NCBI RefSeq assembly: GCF_026340655.1
Contig: NZ_JAPEOZ010000001.1
Coordinates: forward strand, 6,014,001-6,078,000
Reading direction: 5' to 3'
From: Streptomyces sp. NBC_01275
Lineage (GTDB): Bacteria > Actinomycetota > Actinomycetes > Streptomycetales > Streptomycetaceae
Length of the DNA: 64,000 nucleotides
The notes under the pieces were generated by a model, which searched no databases, was not told the DNA's origin, and saw only the letters and a list, made by a program, of their open reading frames with translations. Shown here one piece after another: positions 1 to 9,328 of this stretch. How positions within the stretch are numbered: the stretch's first letter is position 1; each line of letters starts with the position of its first letter. The position numbers and the translations under genes were made by a program.

Positions 1-19
1 ACGTCCGGACGCCCGATCT

Positions 20-92
20 GTAGCGCACTCCGTCGCGCACTCGGTCTCGCACTCTGTTTCCCGCTCTGTTTCTCACTCTGTGGGACGGGCCA
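20..92. repeat. Degenerate CTCTGTTTC-type short repeats upstream of mdh
   Basis: The sequence repeats imperfect units around cactctgttt (gcactctgtttc, cgctctgtttc, cactctgtg) just before the mdh leader. It codes for nothing recognisable and no function is proposed. It may be the tail of the preceding intergenic region. Confidence 0.3.
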
Positions 93-100
93 CACAACCC

Positions 101-126
101 CGCGCATCCGAGATCCCGGATGCGCG
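101..126. terminator. Perfect 10-bp inverted repeat upstream of mdh
   Basis: CGCGCATCCG (101-110), a 6-nt loop, then CGGATGCGCG (117-126) form a perfect hairpin. It lies about 100 bases before the mdh start, so it is either the terminator of the gene to the left of the window or a regulatory structure in the mdh leader. A second, shorter inverted repeat (TCTCTTG-acgc-CAAGAGA, 146-163) follows and contains a TTGACG that could be a -35 box. No clear -10 is seen. Confidence 0.45.
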
Positions 127-130
127 ATAG

Positions 131-1219
<1,089 letters not shown>

Positions 1220-1235
1220 GTTCTTCAGACATGAC

Positions 1236-1267
1236 GATCCCCGGGAGGCTTCGACCGCCCGGGGATC
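1236..1267. terminator. Bidirectional terminator between mdh and the DUF397 gene
   Basis: GATCCCCGGG (1236-1245) and CCCGGGGATC (1258-1267) form a perfect 10-bp stem with a 12-nt loop. It sits 17 bases after the mdh stop and 30 bases after the stop of the convergent DUF397 gene, so it can serve both. There is no U-tract, as is usual in Streptomyces. Confidence 0.8.
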
Positions 1268-1296
1268 AGTGTGTTCAGCTCCGCGTTCAGCTCCGC

Positions 1297-1488
1297 TTAC
1301 AGGGTGCGGATGAACTCCGTCCAGGCGTCGTGCCCGAAGACCAGGGCTCCCTGGGAGGGGTCCTTGCTGTCGCGGACTGGGACGAGGGGGGCGGATACGG
1401 TGTCGGCTACTTCGAGGCAGGCTCCGCCGTCGGGGTTGCTGTGGCTGGACTTGCGCCAGGTGACGTTGCTCAGGTCAATGGCTCGCAC
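1297..1488 (-). CDS. DUF397 small protein (partner of XRE regulator)
   Basis: A 63-residue protein with the DUF397 signature: a TWRKSSHSNPDGGACLEVAD core followed by a DSKDPSQGALVF-type segment and a final WTEFI. DUF397 proteins are small partners of XRE/DUF5753 regulators in WhiJ-like systems, often with an RsbW-type ATPase, and affect development in streptomycetes. The GTG start at 1488 overlaps the 3' end of the upstream XRE gene by 19 bases, which suggests translational coupling. The biochemical role of the family is not settled. Confidence 0.88.
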   Translation of the reverse strand: MRAIDLSNVTWRKSSHSNPDGGACLEVADTVSAPLVPVRDSKDPSQGALVFGHDAWTEFIRTL

Positions 1489-2312
1489 GGCACTTCCTCC
1501 AACATCCGCGTGATGAACTTGCGTGACTCGGCCGGGGAAAGCGCCAGGTCGCGCATCGCATCGTAGCGCCGGTGGAGTAGGTCAACTGCTCGGGTTTCTT
1601 CCACGAGTTCGCCCCGGTGGGCGTTCTCGGCGTACGCCACCGTGCTGCCGTCGGACAGCCGCAGGATCATCATGTCGGTGCTGACCAGTGAGTGGAGACC
1701 AATGCTCTGCGGCAGCACCTGAAGGGTGATGTTCGGGCGCTCGCCGGCCTCCAGCAAGTGCTCCAACTGCTCCCGCCACTCCTGCCAGGCACGCAGCGGG
1801 GTCCGCAGTACCGCCTCGGAGAGGATGGCGCGGAACGGCGGTGCGTCATCCCCCTCCAGCAGCTTTCGTCGCCCGGTGCGGGCTTCGACCTGCTGGTCCA
1901 GTTCCAACCCCTTGAGACCGCCCAGGGTGAGGACCTCACGTGCGTACGCCGCTGTTTGAAGCAGGCCATGGACGGTGCTCACACCGAAATGCCACAAGCC
2001 CAGCGACTCCGCCTCCATATCCATGTACGTGCGGTACTGCTCCTTGAACTGGGTGTTGTCCCCCACCGCCACTTCCCACAGGGCCAGCAACAGCCCCGGC
2101 GTTCCGTAGTGCGATTCCAGGGCCTCCACGATCTCCGGGCTGCCCAGACTGCTACCGCCCTCCATCTTGCCCAGCGTCGATGCGTCCCAGCCCAGCCGTT
2201 CGCCCAGCTCCCGCAGGGTCTCCCCCCGCGCGTTGCGCAGCAGCCGCAGCTCCTCGGCGAAGCGCCTGCGAGGCTGTTGGCTCCGTCCGGTGACCACTCG
2301 TCTCGCGGGCAT
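1470..2312 (-). CDS. XRE-family transcriptional regulator with DUF5753 (WhiJ-like)
   Basis: About 280 residues from the ATG at 2312 (MPARRVV...). An N-terminal helix-turn-helix (RFAEELRLLRNARGETLRELGERLGW, then STLGKMEGG) is followed by the long DUF5753 ligand/partner domain ending ALSPAESRKFI. The pair with the downstream DUF397 gene is the standard two-gene WhiJ-type unit. The frame is open further upstream to 2402, but the ATG at 2312 starts right before the HTH. The first 161 bases overlap, on the same strand, the 3' end of the MFS gene read in another frame, so that upstream gene probably lost its original stop. Confidence 0.88.
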   Translation of the reverse strand: MPARRVVTGRSQQPRRRFAEELRLLRNARGETLRELGERLGWDASTLGKMEGGSSLGSPEIVEALESHYGTPGLLLALWEVAVGDNTQFKEQYRTYMDMEAESLGLWHFGVSTVHGLLQTAAYAREVLTLGGLKGLELDQQVEARTGRRKLLEGDDAPPFRAILSEAVLRTPLRAWQEWREQLEHLLEAGERPNITLQVLPQSIGLHSLVSTDMMILRLSDGSTVAYAENAHRGELVEETRAVDLLHRRYDAMRDLALSPAESRKFITRMLEEVPCEPLT

Positions 2313-3738
2313 CCTGTGCTCCCTCGCGCGGCTCAGCGTAACGATCTGCATACGAAGGGTAATCCAACTCCTTTTCGCGTTCAGGCCGTTGCCGTGATCC
2401 ATCCCGGAAGCCGGTCACGACCACCGCCGTCGCCGCCAGGACCGTCAGTCCGACCACGCGCAGCGCCGGGCCCATGCCGGAGGCGAAGTCGGCGTGTCCG
2501 GCCAGGGCGGTGCCGGCGATCGCCACGCCGAGCGCCGCGCCGATCTCGCGGGCGGAGGTGCCGAGGCCGGAGCCGAGGCCCGCCTGGTGGGGCGGGAGCG
2601 AGGTGACGACGCCCAGGGTCAGGGCGGGCATCGACAGGCCCGTGCCCGCAGAGATGACCAGCAGCCAGACGGCGTACAGGGGGTACGGCGTGTCGGCGTT
2701 CGCGGTGGACGCGCCGAGCAGGCCCAGGCCGATCAGGGCCAGTCCCGTGCCGACGACCGGGCGAGGGTGCGTCGAGAAGCGGGCTGCGAACTTCGGGACC
2801 AGGGCCATGCCGACGATCAGCGGGACGATCGCGACCCCCGTGACGGCGGGCTCGTAGCCCTTGACCTCCTGGAGGTACTGGGAGTTGACGAAGAACAGCG
2901 CGAACAGACCGAAGAAACCGGTGGTCATGCCTAGGGAGGTCGCGCGCAGCCGGGCGGACCGGAACACCCGTGGGTCGAAGAGCGGGGCGGGCGAGCGCAG
3001 GGACCGAAGCGTGAAGCCGGCGATCAGGGCGGCCCCGGTCGTGAACGAACCGAGGATCAGCGGCGAGGTCCAGCCGTGGTCCGGGCCCTCGATGATGCCG
3101 TGGAGGACGGCGACCAGACCGGCGGTGAGCAGGAGCGTGCCCCACGGGTCGAGACGGCTGTGCGTGGAGCGGGCGGTGCGCGGGGTCGTCGCGGCCACGG
3201 CGAGCGCGAGCAGTGCGGCCAGCGGGACCATCGCGGCGAAGAGCGCCCGCCAGGTCAGATACTGCCCGACCAGTCCGCCGCCCAGGTTGCCGAACATCCC
3301 GCCGAGGCCGATGGCCAGCGTCCAGGAGGCCATGGCCTGCGCCCGCCGCTGTGGACCGGCGAGGTGGACCAGGATCGACATCGTCGCCGGCGTGACCAGT
3401 GCCGCGCCCGCGCCCGAGACGCCCCGGCCCGCGATCAGCAGCGCCGGGTCCTGCGCGCACGCGCTGACGGCGGCGCCCGCCGCGAACAGGCCGAGCCCGG
3501 CGAGCAGGGCGCCCTTGCGGCCGTACCGGTCGCCGAGCGCACCGGCCGGGACGAGCAGTCCGGCGAAGACGATGACGTAGGCGTCGACCGTCCACAGGAC
3601 TTCGGTGTGCGAGGGGTGCAGGGGCGACGAACTCAGCTGCGGGATGAGGAGGTTGATCGCGGCGACCATGCTCTGGGCGACCAGCACGCAGGCGCACAGG
3701 GTCAGCAGGGTGGACCGTTTCAGGGCGTGCGAGGGCAC
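2152..3738 (-). CDS. MFS drug-efflux transporter (DHA2-like, probably 14 TM)
   Basis: A 528-residue major facilitator from a GTG at 3738 behind a GGGAGGAG site. It begins LLTLCACVLVAQSMVAAINLLIPQL and carries the loop 2-3 motif GALGDRYGRKGALL and the gating motif GRGVSGAGAALVTPA of drug:H+ antiporters. It resembles EmrB/QacA-type exporters and sits in the membrane. The last ~55 residues after VVVTGFRDG are hydrophilic and Gly/Ala/Arg-rich, and they are encoded inside the XRE gene on the same strand. This suggests a read-through tail. It is divergent from a LysR regulator with a LysR box between them, so it is probably controlled by it. Confidence 0.88.
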   Translation of the reverse strand: MPSHALKRSTLLTLCACVLVAQSMVAAINLLIPQLSSSPLHPSHTEVLWTVDAYVIVFAGLLVPAGALGDRYGRKGALLAGLGLFAAGAAVSACAQDPALLIAGRGVSGAGAALVTPATMSILVHLAGPQRRAQAMASWTLAIGLGGMFGNLGGGLVGQYLTWRALFAAMVPLAALLALAVAATTPRTARSTHSRLDPWGTLLLTAGLVAVLHGIIEGPDHGWTSPLILGSFTTGAALIAGFTLRSLRSPAPLFDPRVFRSARLRATSLGMTTGFFGLFALFFVNSQYLQEVKGYEPAVTGVAIVPLIVGMALVPKFAARFSTHPRPVVGTGLALIGLGLLGASTANADTPYPLYAVWLLVISAGTGLSMPALTLGVVTSLPPHQAGLGSGLGTSAREIGAALGVAIAGTALAGHADFASGMGPALRVVGLTVLAATAVVVTGFRDGSRQRPEREKELDYPSYADRYAEPREGAQDARETSGHRTEPTASQALRRGAAAAAQRAGGDPAGAGRTAGLGRIDAGQDGGR

Positions 3739-3832
3739 GGCTCCTCCCGGGAGCTCGGTGGACGGGTGGGGTGGGTCGCCCGGTCTCGCCGGGCCTGTTT
3801 CACCGTAGGCTCGACCCTGACCTGCTTTCCAG

Positions 3833-3845
3833 TGCAACCTTTGCA
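3833..3845. promoter_or_regulatory. LysR-type T-N11-A box
   Basis: TGCAA-cct-TTGCA is an interrupted palindrome matching the T-N11-A consensus of LysR-type binding sites. It lies between the divergent MFS and LysR genes, 9 bases before the LysR start. Autoregulation and control of the exporter are inferred. Confidence 0.55.
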
Positions 3846-3853
3846 AGGGGTAC

Positions 3854-4783
3854 ATGCGTATGACGCAATCCGTGGCGGGACCTGCGGCGATGGATCTGAA
3901 CCTGCTGGTCGCGCTGGACGTCCTGCTGGAGGAGGAGAGCGTCCAGGGCGCGGCCCGCCGCCTGCATCTCTCCGAACCGGCGATGAGCCGCACTCTGGGC
4001 CGCATCCGCAAGGCGCTCGGCGACCCGGTCCTGGTGCGGGCGGGCCGCCGGATGGTGCCGACGCCGCGCGCCCTGGCCGTACGGGCCGAGGTGAGCGCGG
4101 TGGTGGAGCGGGCGTGGGCGCTGTTCGCGCCGGCCGAGGGGACCGACCTCAGGACGGTGACCCGCACCCTCACGATCCTCGGCCACGACGCCATAGCGGC
4201 CGCCCACGGCCCGGCCCTGTACGCCCGCGCCGCCGCGGAGGCGCCCGGCGTCCGGATCCGCTTCCTGGGCGAGAGCCACGTCGACACGCCCTTCCTGCGC
4301 GAGGGCACCGCCGACCTGGAGGTGGGCGTCATCGACACGGCGGCCCCCGAGGTGCACCGCGAACACCTCTGCGACGACCGGATGATGGGCGTCGTACGGG
4401 CCGGACACCCGCTGCTGGAAGGCGAGTTGACGCCCGAGCGGTTCGCGCTCGAAGCCGACCACCTGATCGTGTCCCGACGCGGCAAGCTGCACGGGCCCGT
4501 CGACGCGGCCCTTGCCGAACTCGGCCTACGGCGACGGGTGGTGGGCACCGTCGGCTCCCTCCCGTCCTCCCTCTTCGTCCTCCGCGACACCGACCTGGTC
4601 GGTCTGAACACCGCCTGGGGACTGCCGCTGGCGCAGAGCCTGGGCCTGGTCTCCTTCGAGGTGCCCCTGCCCCTGCCGCCGCTCCTGCTGGGCATGGCCT
4701 GGCATCCGCGGCATGACGTCGACCCGGCCCATGTGTGGCTGCGGGCGGCGGTGCGGGATCTGGTGCGGCGGCGTTCCCGGTGA
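3854..4783 (+). CDS. LysR-family transcriptional regulator
   Basis: A 309-residue LTTR. The N-terminal winged helix-turn-helix is clear: MDLNLLVALDVLLEEESVQG, then AARRLHLSEPAMSRTLGRIRK (residues ~13-55), followed by LVRAGRRMVPTPRAL. The rest is the periplasmic-binding-like effector domain. The subgroup looks like NodD/SyrM-type regulators (HLSEPAMSRTL). The start could also be the ATG at 3860. It is divergently transcribed from the MFS exporter, which is the likely target. The inducer is unknown. Confidence 0.92.
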   Translation: MRMTQSVAGPAAMDLNLLVALDVLLEEESVQGAARRLHLSEPAMSRTLGRIRKALGDPVLVRAGRRMVPTPRALAVRAEVSAVVERAWALFAPAEGTDLRTVTRTLTILGHDAIAAAHGPALYARAAAEAPGVRIRFLGESHVDTPFLREGTADLEVGVIDTAAPEVHREHLCDDRMMGVVRAGHPLLEGELTPERFALEADHLIVSRRGKLHGPVDAALAELGLRRRVVGTVGSLPSSLFVLRDTDLVGLNTAWGLPLAQSLGLVSFEVPLPLPPLLLGMAWHPRHDVDPAHVWLRAAVRDLVRRRSR

Positions 4784-4829
4784 GCGGTGAGCGACCGGCT
4801 ACGAGTGGCGTAGCGCACTTTCGGCCAAA

Positions 4830-4845
4830 GATTGCGCATGCAATC
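4830..4845. promoter_or_regulatory. Inverted repeat GATTGC-GCAT-GCAATC before the betaine operon
   Basis: A perfect 6-bp inverted repeat with 4-nt spacer lies about 80 bases upstream of the aldehyde dehydrogenase start, in the only promoter-sized gap of the operon. It looks like a dimeric repressor operator. No BetI-type regulator is adjacent, so the cognate regulator is unknown. Confidence 0.4.
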
Positions 4846-4924
4846 GGAGGGCGGGGGCAGGTGATCGCGGTCCCCGAGAGAGACCCGTGGGCGACGCAGG
4901 GGGACTGAACAGGAACGGAAGGCA

Positions 4925-6454
4925 ATGCCGATCATGGCCGACAGTACGCAGGAGCAGGAGCGCCGAACGATTCGCGTGGGCGGAGAATGGCTGGGAGCCG
5001 CCTCCGGAGCCACCCGGGAGATCCTCGACCCCGCCGACGGGCGACCCTTCGCCGTCGTCGCGGAGGGCGACGAGAGGGACGTCGACCTGGCGGTCGCGGC
5101 CGCCCGGCGGGCGTTCGACGCGGGCGACTGGCCCCGTACCCCCGTCGCCGAACGCGCCGCGCTGCTGCGCCGCGTCGCCGACCTCCTCGTACGCGACCGC
5201 GAACGGCTCGGTCTGCTGGAGAGCCGGGACGCGGGCAAGACGCTCGAAGAGGGCCGGGTCGACATCACCTGCGTCGCCGACGCCTTCCGGCACTTCGCCG
5301 ACCTGGTCGCCGCCGAGGCCCCCGGCCGGGTCGTCGACGCGGGCTCGCCCGATGTGCACAGCGTCGTCGTACACGAACCCGTCGGCGTCTGCGCGCTGAT
5401 CACCCCCTGGAACTACCCCCTCCTCCAGGCCAGTTGGAAGATCGCCCCGGCCCTCGCCGCCGGCAACGCCTTCGTCGTGAAGCCGAGCGAGATCACCCCG
5501 CTGACGACGATCGCGCTCATCGACCTGCTTCTCGAGGCCGGGCTGCCCGCCGGGGTCGCGAACATCGTCACCGGCCCCGGCCACACCGTCGGCGCGCGGC
5601 TCGCCGAACACCCCGCCGTCGACCTGGTCTCCTTCACCGGCGGCCTGGTCAGCGGCGTCAAGGTCGCGCAGGCAGCCGCCCCCACCGTCAAGAAGGTCGC
5701 CCTCGAACTCGGCGGCAAGAACCCCAACGTGGTCTTCGCCGACGCCTGCGCCACCGACGAGGGCTTCGACACCGCCGTGGACCAGGCCCTCAACGCGGCC
5801 TTCGTCCACAGCGGCCAGGTCTGCTCGGCGGGCTCCCGGCTCATCGTCGAGGAGACCGTCAGGGAGCGCTTCGTCGCCGAACTCGCCCGCCGCGCCGAGA
5901 GGATCCGCCTCGGGCGCGGCACGGAGGAGGGCGTCGAGTGCGGGCCGCTCGTCTCCGAGCAGCAGCGCGCCAAGGTCGAGGCGTACATCGCCTCCGCGCT
6001 CGCCGAGGGCGCCGTCCTGCGCACCGGCGGCAAGCGGCCCGAGCCCGCCGACATGCGCCCCGCCGCCGGCTACTTCCACGAGCCGACCGTCCTGGACCAG
6101 TGTCACCGTGAGATGCGGGTCGTCCGCGAGGAGGTCTTCGGACCGGTCCTCACCGTCGAGACCTTCCGCACCGAGGACGAGGCCGTGTTCCTCGCCAACG
6201 ACACCGAGTACGGCCTCGCGGGCGCCGTCTGGACCGCCGACGCGGGCCGGGCGCGCAGGGTCGCGGGGCTGCTGCGGCACGGCACCGTCTGGATCAACGA
6301 CTTCCACCCCTATCTCCCGCAGGCGGAGTGGGGCGGCTTCGGAAAGAGCGGCGTGGGCCGCGAGCTGGGCCCCGCAGGTCTCGCCGAGTACCGCGAGACC
6401 AAGCACGTGTACCAGAACCTCGCGCCGAAGCCGGTCCGCTGGTTCGCCGGCTGA
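4925..6454 (+). CDS. betB: Betaine aldehyde dehydrogenase (aldehyde dehydrogenase family)
   Basis: A 509-residue NAD(P)-dependent aldehyde dehydrogenase. The family motifs are complete: WNYPLLQASWKIAPALAAGN (oxyanion Asn and cofactor site), the catalytic Glu in LELGGKNPNVVF, and the catalytic Cys in HSGQVCSAGSRL. The C-terminal EYGLAGAVWTAD...WIND...PQAEWGGFGKSG is typical of betaine-aldehyde and related dehydrogenases. It would oxidise betaine aldehyde to glycine betaine. The assignment rests on context: it is the first gene of an operon with a GMC choline oxidoreductase and a betaine ABC transporter. The start could be the ATG at 4934. Confidence 0.9.
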   Translation: MPIMADSTQEQERRTIRVGGEWLGAASGATREILDPADGRPFAVVAEGDERDVDLAVAAARRAFDAGDWPRTPVAERAALLRRVADLLVRDRERLGLLESRDAGKTLEEGRVDITCVADAFRHFADLVAAEAPGRVVDAGSPDVHSVVVHEPVGVCALITPWNYPLLQASWKIAPALAAGNAFVVKPSEITPLTTIALIDLLLEAGLPAGVANIVTGPGHTVGARLAEHPAVDLVSFTGGLVSGVKVAQAAAPTVKKVALELGGKNPNVVFADACATDEGFDTAVDQALNAAFVHSGQVCSAGSRLIVEETVRERFVAELARRAERIRLGRGTEEGVECGPLVSEQQRAKVEAYIASALAEGAVLRTGGKRPEPADMRPAAGYFHEPTVLDQCHREMRVVREEVFGPVLTVETFRTEDEAVFLANDTEYGLAGAVWTADAGRARRVAGLLRHGTVWINDFHPYLPQAEWGGFGKSGVGRELGPAGLAEYRETKHVYQNLAPKPVRWFAG

Positions 6455-6500
6455 CCCCCGGCCCGTCCACAAGACTTCGCAAGCCCCCTGGAGCACCCCC

Positions 6501-8108
6501 ATGCCCGAGAACACCCACGACCATGAGCACGACCATGAGCACGACCATGAGCACGACCATGAGCACGACCATGAGCACGACCATGACGAGCATGAGTACG
6601 ACTATGTAGTGATCGGAGGCGGCACCGCGGGCTCCGTCATCGCCTCCCGCCTCACCGAGAACCCCGACGTCACCGTCGCCGTCATCGAGGGCGGCCCCAG
6701 CGACGTGGGCCGGGACGACGTCCTGACCCTGCGCCGCTGGACGGGCCTGCTCGGCGGCGAGCTGGACTACGACTACCCGACGACCGAGCAGCCGCGCGGC
6801 AATTCCCACATCCGGCACAGCCGCGCCCGCGTCCTCGGCGGCTGCTCCTCCCACAACACCCTCATCGCCTTCAAGCCGCTGCCGTCCGACTGGGACGAGT
6901 GGGAGGCGGCCGGGGCGAGGGGCTGGGGCTCGATCTCGATGGAGGCGTACTACGCCCGGCTCCTCAACAACATCGTCCCGGTCGACGAGAAGGACCGCAA
7001 CGCCGTCGCCCGCGACTTCGTCGACGCGGCCCGGAAGGCGCTGGGCGTCCCGCGCGTCGAGGGGTTCAACAAGGCGCCGTTCACCGACGGCGTCGGCTTC
7101 TTCGACCTCGCCTACCACCCGGAGGACAACAAGCGGTCGAGCGCGTCCGTCGCCTATCTGCACCCGGTGATGGACGAGCGCCCCAACCTGACGATCCTGC
7201 TGGAGACCTGGGCGCACCGCCTGGAGCTGAGCCCGCACAAGCGCGCGGAGGGCGTGCACGTCCGCACGAAGGACGGGGCGGAGATCCTCGTCCGGGCCCG
7301 CCGCGAGGTCGTGCTCTGCGCGGGCGCCGTCGACTCGCCCCGGCTGCTGCTGCACTCCGGCGTCGGCCCCAGGGCGGACCTGGAGGCCCTCGGCATCCCC
7401 GTCGCGCACGAACTGCCGGGCGTCGGCGAGAACCTCCTCGACCACCCCGAGTCGGTGATCGTCTGGGAGACCTACGGACCGATCCCGGAGAACTCCGCGA
7501 TGGACTCCGACGCGGGCCTGTTCGTCCACCGCGACCCCGAACACCCCGGCCCGGACCTGATGTTCCACTTCTACCAGGTGCCGTTCACCGACAACCCCGA
7601 GCGACTGGGCTACGAGCGGCCCGAGTTCGGCGTCTCCATGACCCCGAACATCCCCAAGCCCCGCAGCCGGGGCCGCCTCTACCTGACCAGCGCCGACCCG
7701 TCCGTCAAACCCGCCCTGGACTTCCGGTACTTCACCGACGAGGACGACTACGACGGCCGTGCCCTCGTCGACGGGATCCGCATCGCCCGCGAGGTCGCGA
7801 AGACCGAGCCGCTGGCCGGCTGGCTCAAGCGCGAGGTGGCCCCCGGCCCGCAGATCACGGACGACGCCGAGCTGAGCGAGTACGCCCGCAAGGTCGCGCA
7901 CACCGTGTACCACCCGGCGGGCACCTGCCGGATGGGCTCACCGGACGACGAACTCGCCGTGGTCGACCCGCAGTTGCGCATCCGTGGCCTGGACGGCATC
8001 CGGATCGCCGACGCCTCCGTCTTCCCGACCATGCCCGCCGTGAACCCGATGATCGGGGTGCTGATGGTCGGCGAGAGGGCCGTGGACCTGATCGGAGGCG
8101 GTGCGTGA
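6501..8108 (+). CDS. GMC-family choline oxidase/dehydrogenase with His-rich N-terminus
   Basis: A 535-residue FAD-dependent GMC oxidoreductase. The ADP-binding motif is [11 protein letters not shown], the GMC signature 2 is [15 protein letters not shown], and the active-site region is [10 protein letters not shown] with [14 protein letters not shown] at the C-terminus. It probably oxidises choline to betaine aldehyde, feeding the preceding gene product. The chain starts with an unusual run of DHEH repeats (about residues 7-32), encoded by tandem 12-bp units, before the flavin domain. The stop overlaps the next start (TGATG). Family members include choline oxidase and BetA, and the electron acceptor cannot be told from sequence. 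Confidence 0.9.
   Translation: MPENTHDHEHDHEHDHEHDHEHDHEHDHDEHEYDYVVIGGGTAGSVIASRLTENPDVTVAVIEGGPSDVGRDDVLTLRRWTGLLGGELDYDYPTTEQPRGNSHIRHSRARVLGGCSSHNTLIAFKPLPSDWDEWEAAGARGWGSISMEAYYARLLNNIVPVDEKDRNAVARDFVDAARKALGVPRVEGFNKAPFTDGVGFFDLAYHPEDNKRSSASVAYLHPVMDERPNLTILLETWAHRLELSPHKRAEGVHVRTKDGAEILVRARREVVLCAGAVDSPRLLLHSGVGPRADLEALGIPVAHELPGVGENLLDHPESVIVWETYGPIPENSAMDSDAGLFVHRDPEHPGPDLMFHFYQVPFTDNPERLGYERPEFGVSMTPNIPKPRSRGRLYLTSADPSVKPALDFRYFTDEDDYDGRALVDGIRIAREVAKTEPLAGWLKREVAPGPQITDDAELSEYARKVAHTVYHPAGTCRMGSPDDELAVVDPQLRIRGLDGIRIADASVFPTMPAVNPMIGVLMVGERAVDLIGGGA
6519..6590 (+). repeat. Tandem 12-bp repeat encoding DHEH
   Basis: Five exact copies of gaccatgagcac (6519-6578) are followed by one degenerate copy (6579-6590). 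All are in frame inside the GMC oxidoreductase gene and give a His/Asp/Glu-rich segment. Copy number would be prone to slippage. Confidence 0.95.
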
Positions 8109-9328
8109 TGAGTGCTTCCGGCATGTCCAGTGCCTCCGGTGGCCCTACTGCTTCCAGCACCCCCAGCGCTGCCGCCACCCCCGTCTTCTCGGTCGAGGGC
8201 CTGTGGAAGGTGTTCGGCCCCAAGGCCGGCCAGATCCCCGCCGACCCGGAGCTGGCCGGGCTGGCCCCCGCCGAACTGCGCTCCCGCACCGGCTGCACGG
8301 CCGCCGTCCGGGACGTCTCCTTCGACGTCCGCAAGGGCGAGGTCTTCGTCGTGATGGGCCTGTCCGGCTCCGGCAAGTCGACCCTCGTACGCTGTCTGAC
8401 CCGGCTGATCGAGCCGACGGCCGGCACGATCGTCGTCGACGGCGAGGACGTCCGCGCGATGGACCGCACCCGGCTGCGCGAACTGCGCCGGCACCGCGCC
8501 GCGATGGTCTTCCAGCACTTCGGCCTCCTCCCGCACCGCACGGTCCTCGACAACGTGGCGTACGGCCTGGAGATCCAGGGCGTGGGCCGCTCCGAGCGGC
8601 GGGCCCGGGCACAGGAGGTCGTCGTCAAGGTCGGCCTGGAGGGCATGGAGCAGCGCAGGCCGGGTCAGCTGTCCGGCGGCCAGCGGCAGCGGGTGGGCCT
8701 GGCCCGGGCCCTCGCCGTCGACCCCGAAGTCCTGCTCTTCGACGAGCCGTTCAGCGCGCTCGACCCGCTCATCCGGCGCGACATGCAGGAGGAGGTCGTC
8801 CGGCTGCACGAGGAGGAGGGCCGCACGATGGTCTTCATCACCCATGACCTGAGCGAGGCGTTGAAACTCGGCGACCGTATCGCGCTGATGCGGGACGGGC
8901 GGGTCGTCCAGCTGGGCACCCCGGAGGAGATCGTCGGCTCGCCCGCCGACGACTACGTCCGGGAGTTCGTCCGGGACGTGCCCCGTGAGCAGGTCCTGAC
9001 GGTGCGTACGGCCATGCGGCCCGCGTCGGCGGAGGAGGCCGGCCGGGGTCCGGCGGTGCGTCCGGACGCGACGGTGTCCCAGGCGATCGAGGCGGTCGCC
9101 CGGTCGGGCGCCCCGGCCCGGGTCATGGACGCGGGCCGCTGCCTGGGCGTCGTCGACCACGAGCGCCTGCTCGCCGTCGTGGCCGGCACCCAGCCCACCA
9201 GCGCCCAGCCCACCAGCACCCAGCCCGGCACGGAACCCGGCGCCCAGCCCGGCACGGAACCCGGCGCCCAGCCCGGCACGGACCCGGACCCCCGTTTGGT
9301 GCGCATCGCCCGTGAGGAGGCGGTCTGA
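8108..9328 (+). CDS. Glycine betaine/proline ABC transporter, ATP-binding protein
   Basis: A 406-residue ATPase of the ProV/OpuAA type. Walker A is GLSGSGKST, the signature is [10 protein letters not shown], Walker B is [12 protein letters not shown], and the H-loop is FITHDLSEA. As in ProV, a family-specific insert ([14 protein letters not shown]...) precedes Walker A, and a single CBS-like segment ([13 protein letters not shown]...[11 protein letters not shown]) follows the ATPase core. The C-terminus carries a Pro/Gln/Gly/Thr repeat tail. It powers uptake of glycine betaine as osmoprotectant. It is coupled by TGATG overlaps to both neighbours. Confidence 0.95.
   Translation: MSASGMSSASGGPTASSTPSAAATPVFSVEGLWKVFGPKAGQIPADPELAGLAPAELRSRTGCTAAVRDVSFDVRKGEVFVVMGLSGSGKSTLVRCLTRLIEPTAGTIVVDGEDVRAMDRTRLRELRRHRAAMVFQHFGLLPHRTVLDNVAYGLEIQGVGRSERRARAQEVVVKVGLEGMEQRRPGQLSGGQRQRVGLARALAVDPEVLLFDEPFSALDPLIRRDMQEEVVRLHEEEGRTMVFITHDLSEALKLGDRIALMRDGRVVQLGTPEEIVGSPADDYVREFVRDVPREQVLTVRTAMRPASAEEAGRGPAVRPDATVSQAIEAVARSGAPARVMDAGRCLGVVDHERLLAVVAGTQPTSAQPTSTQPGTEPGAQPGTEPGAQPGTDPDPRLVRIAREEAV
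9188..9290 (+). repeat. Short tandem repeats in the ABC ATPase tail
   Basis: Imperfect 15-bp units (cccagcccaccagcg/a) are followed by two 24-bp units (cccagcccggcacggaacccggcg) and a partial third. They encode a [12 protein letters not shown] low-complexity linker at the end of the ATP-binding subunit. Confidence 0.85.

Noticed and set aside
6519..6590. Tandem 12-bp repeats as a CRISPR-like array
   Set aside because: The units are contiguous without spacers and lie in frame in a gene.
6294..7913. Long minus-strand open frame of 539 codons opposite the GMC oxidoreductase gene
   Set aside because: It is the usual antisense shadow of high-GC coding DNA. It is Gly/Val/Arg-rich without motifs, and the plus-strand frame has complete GMC motifs.
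7748..9160. Minus-strand frame of 470 codons opposite the betaine ATPase
   Set aside because: Antisense shadow. The plus strand shows Walker A, signature and Walker B motifs in order.
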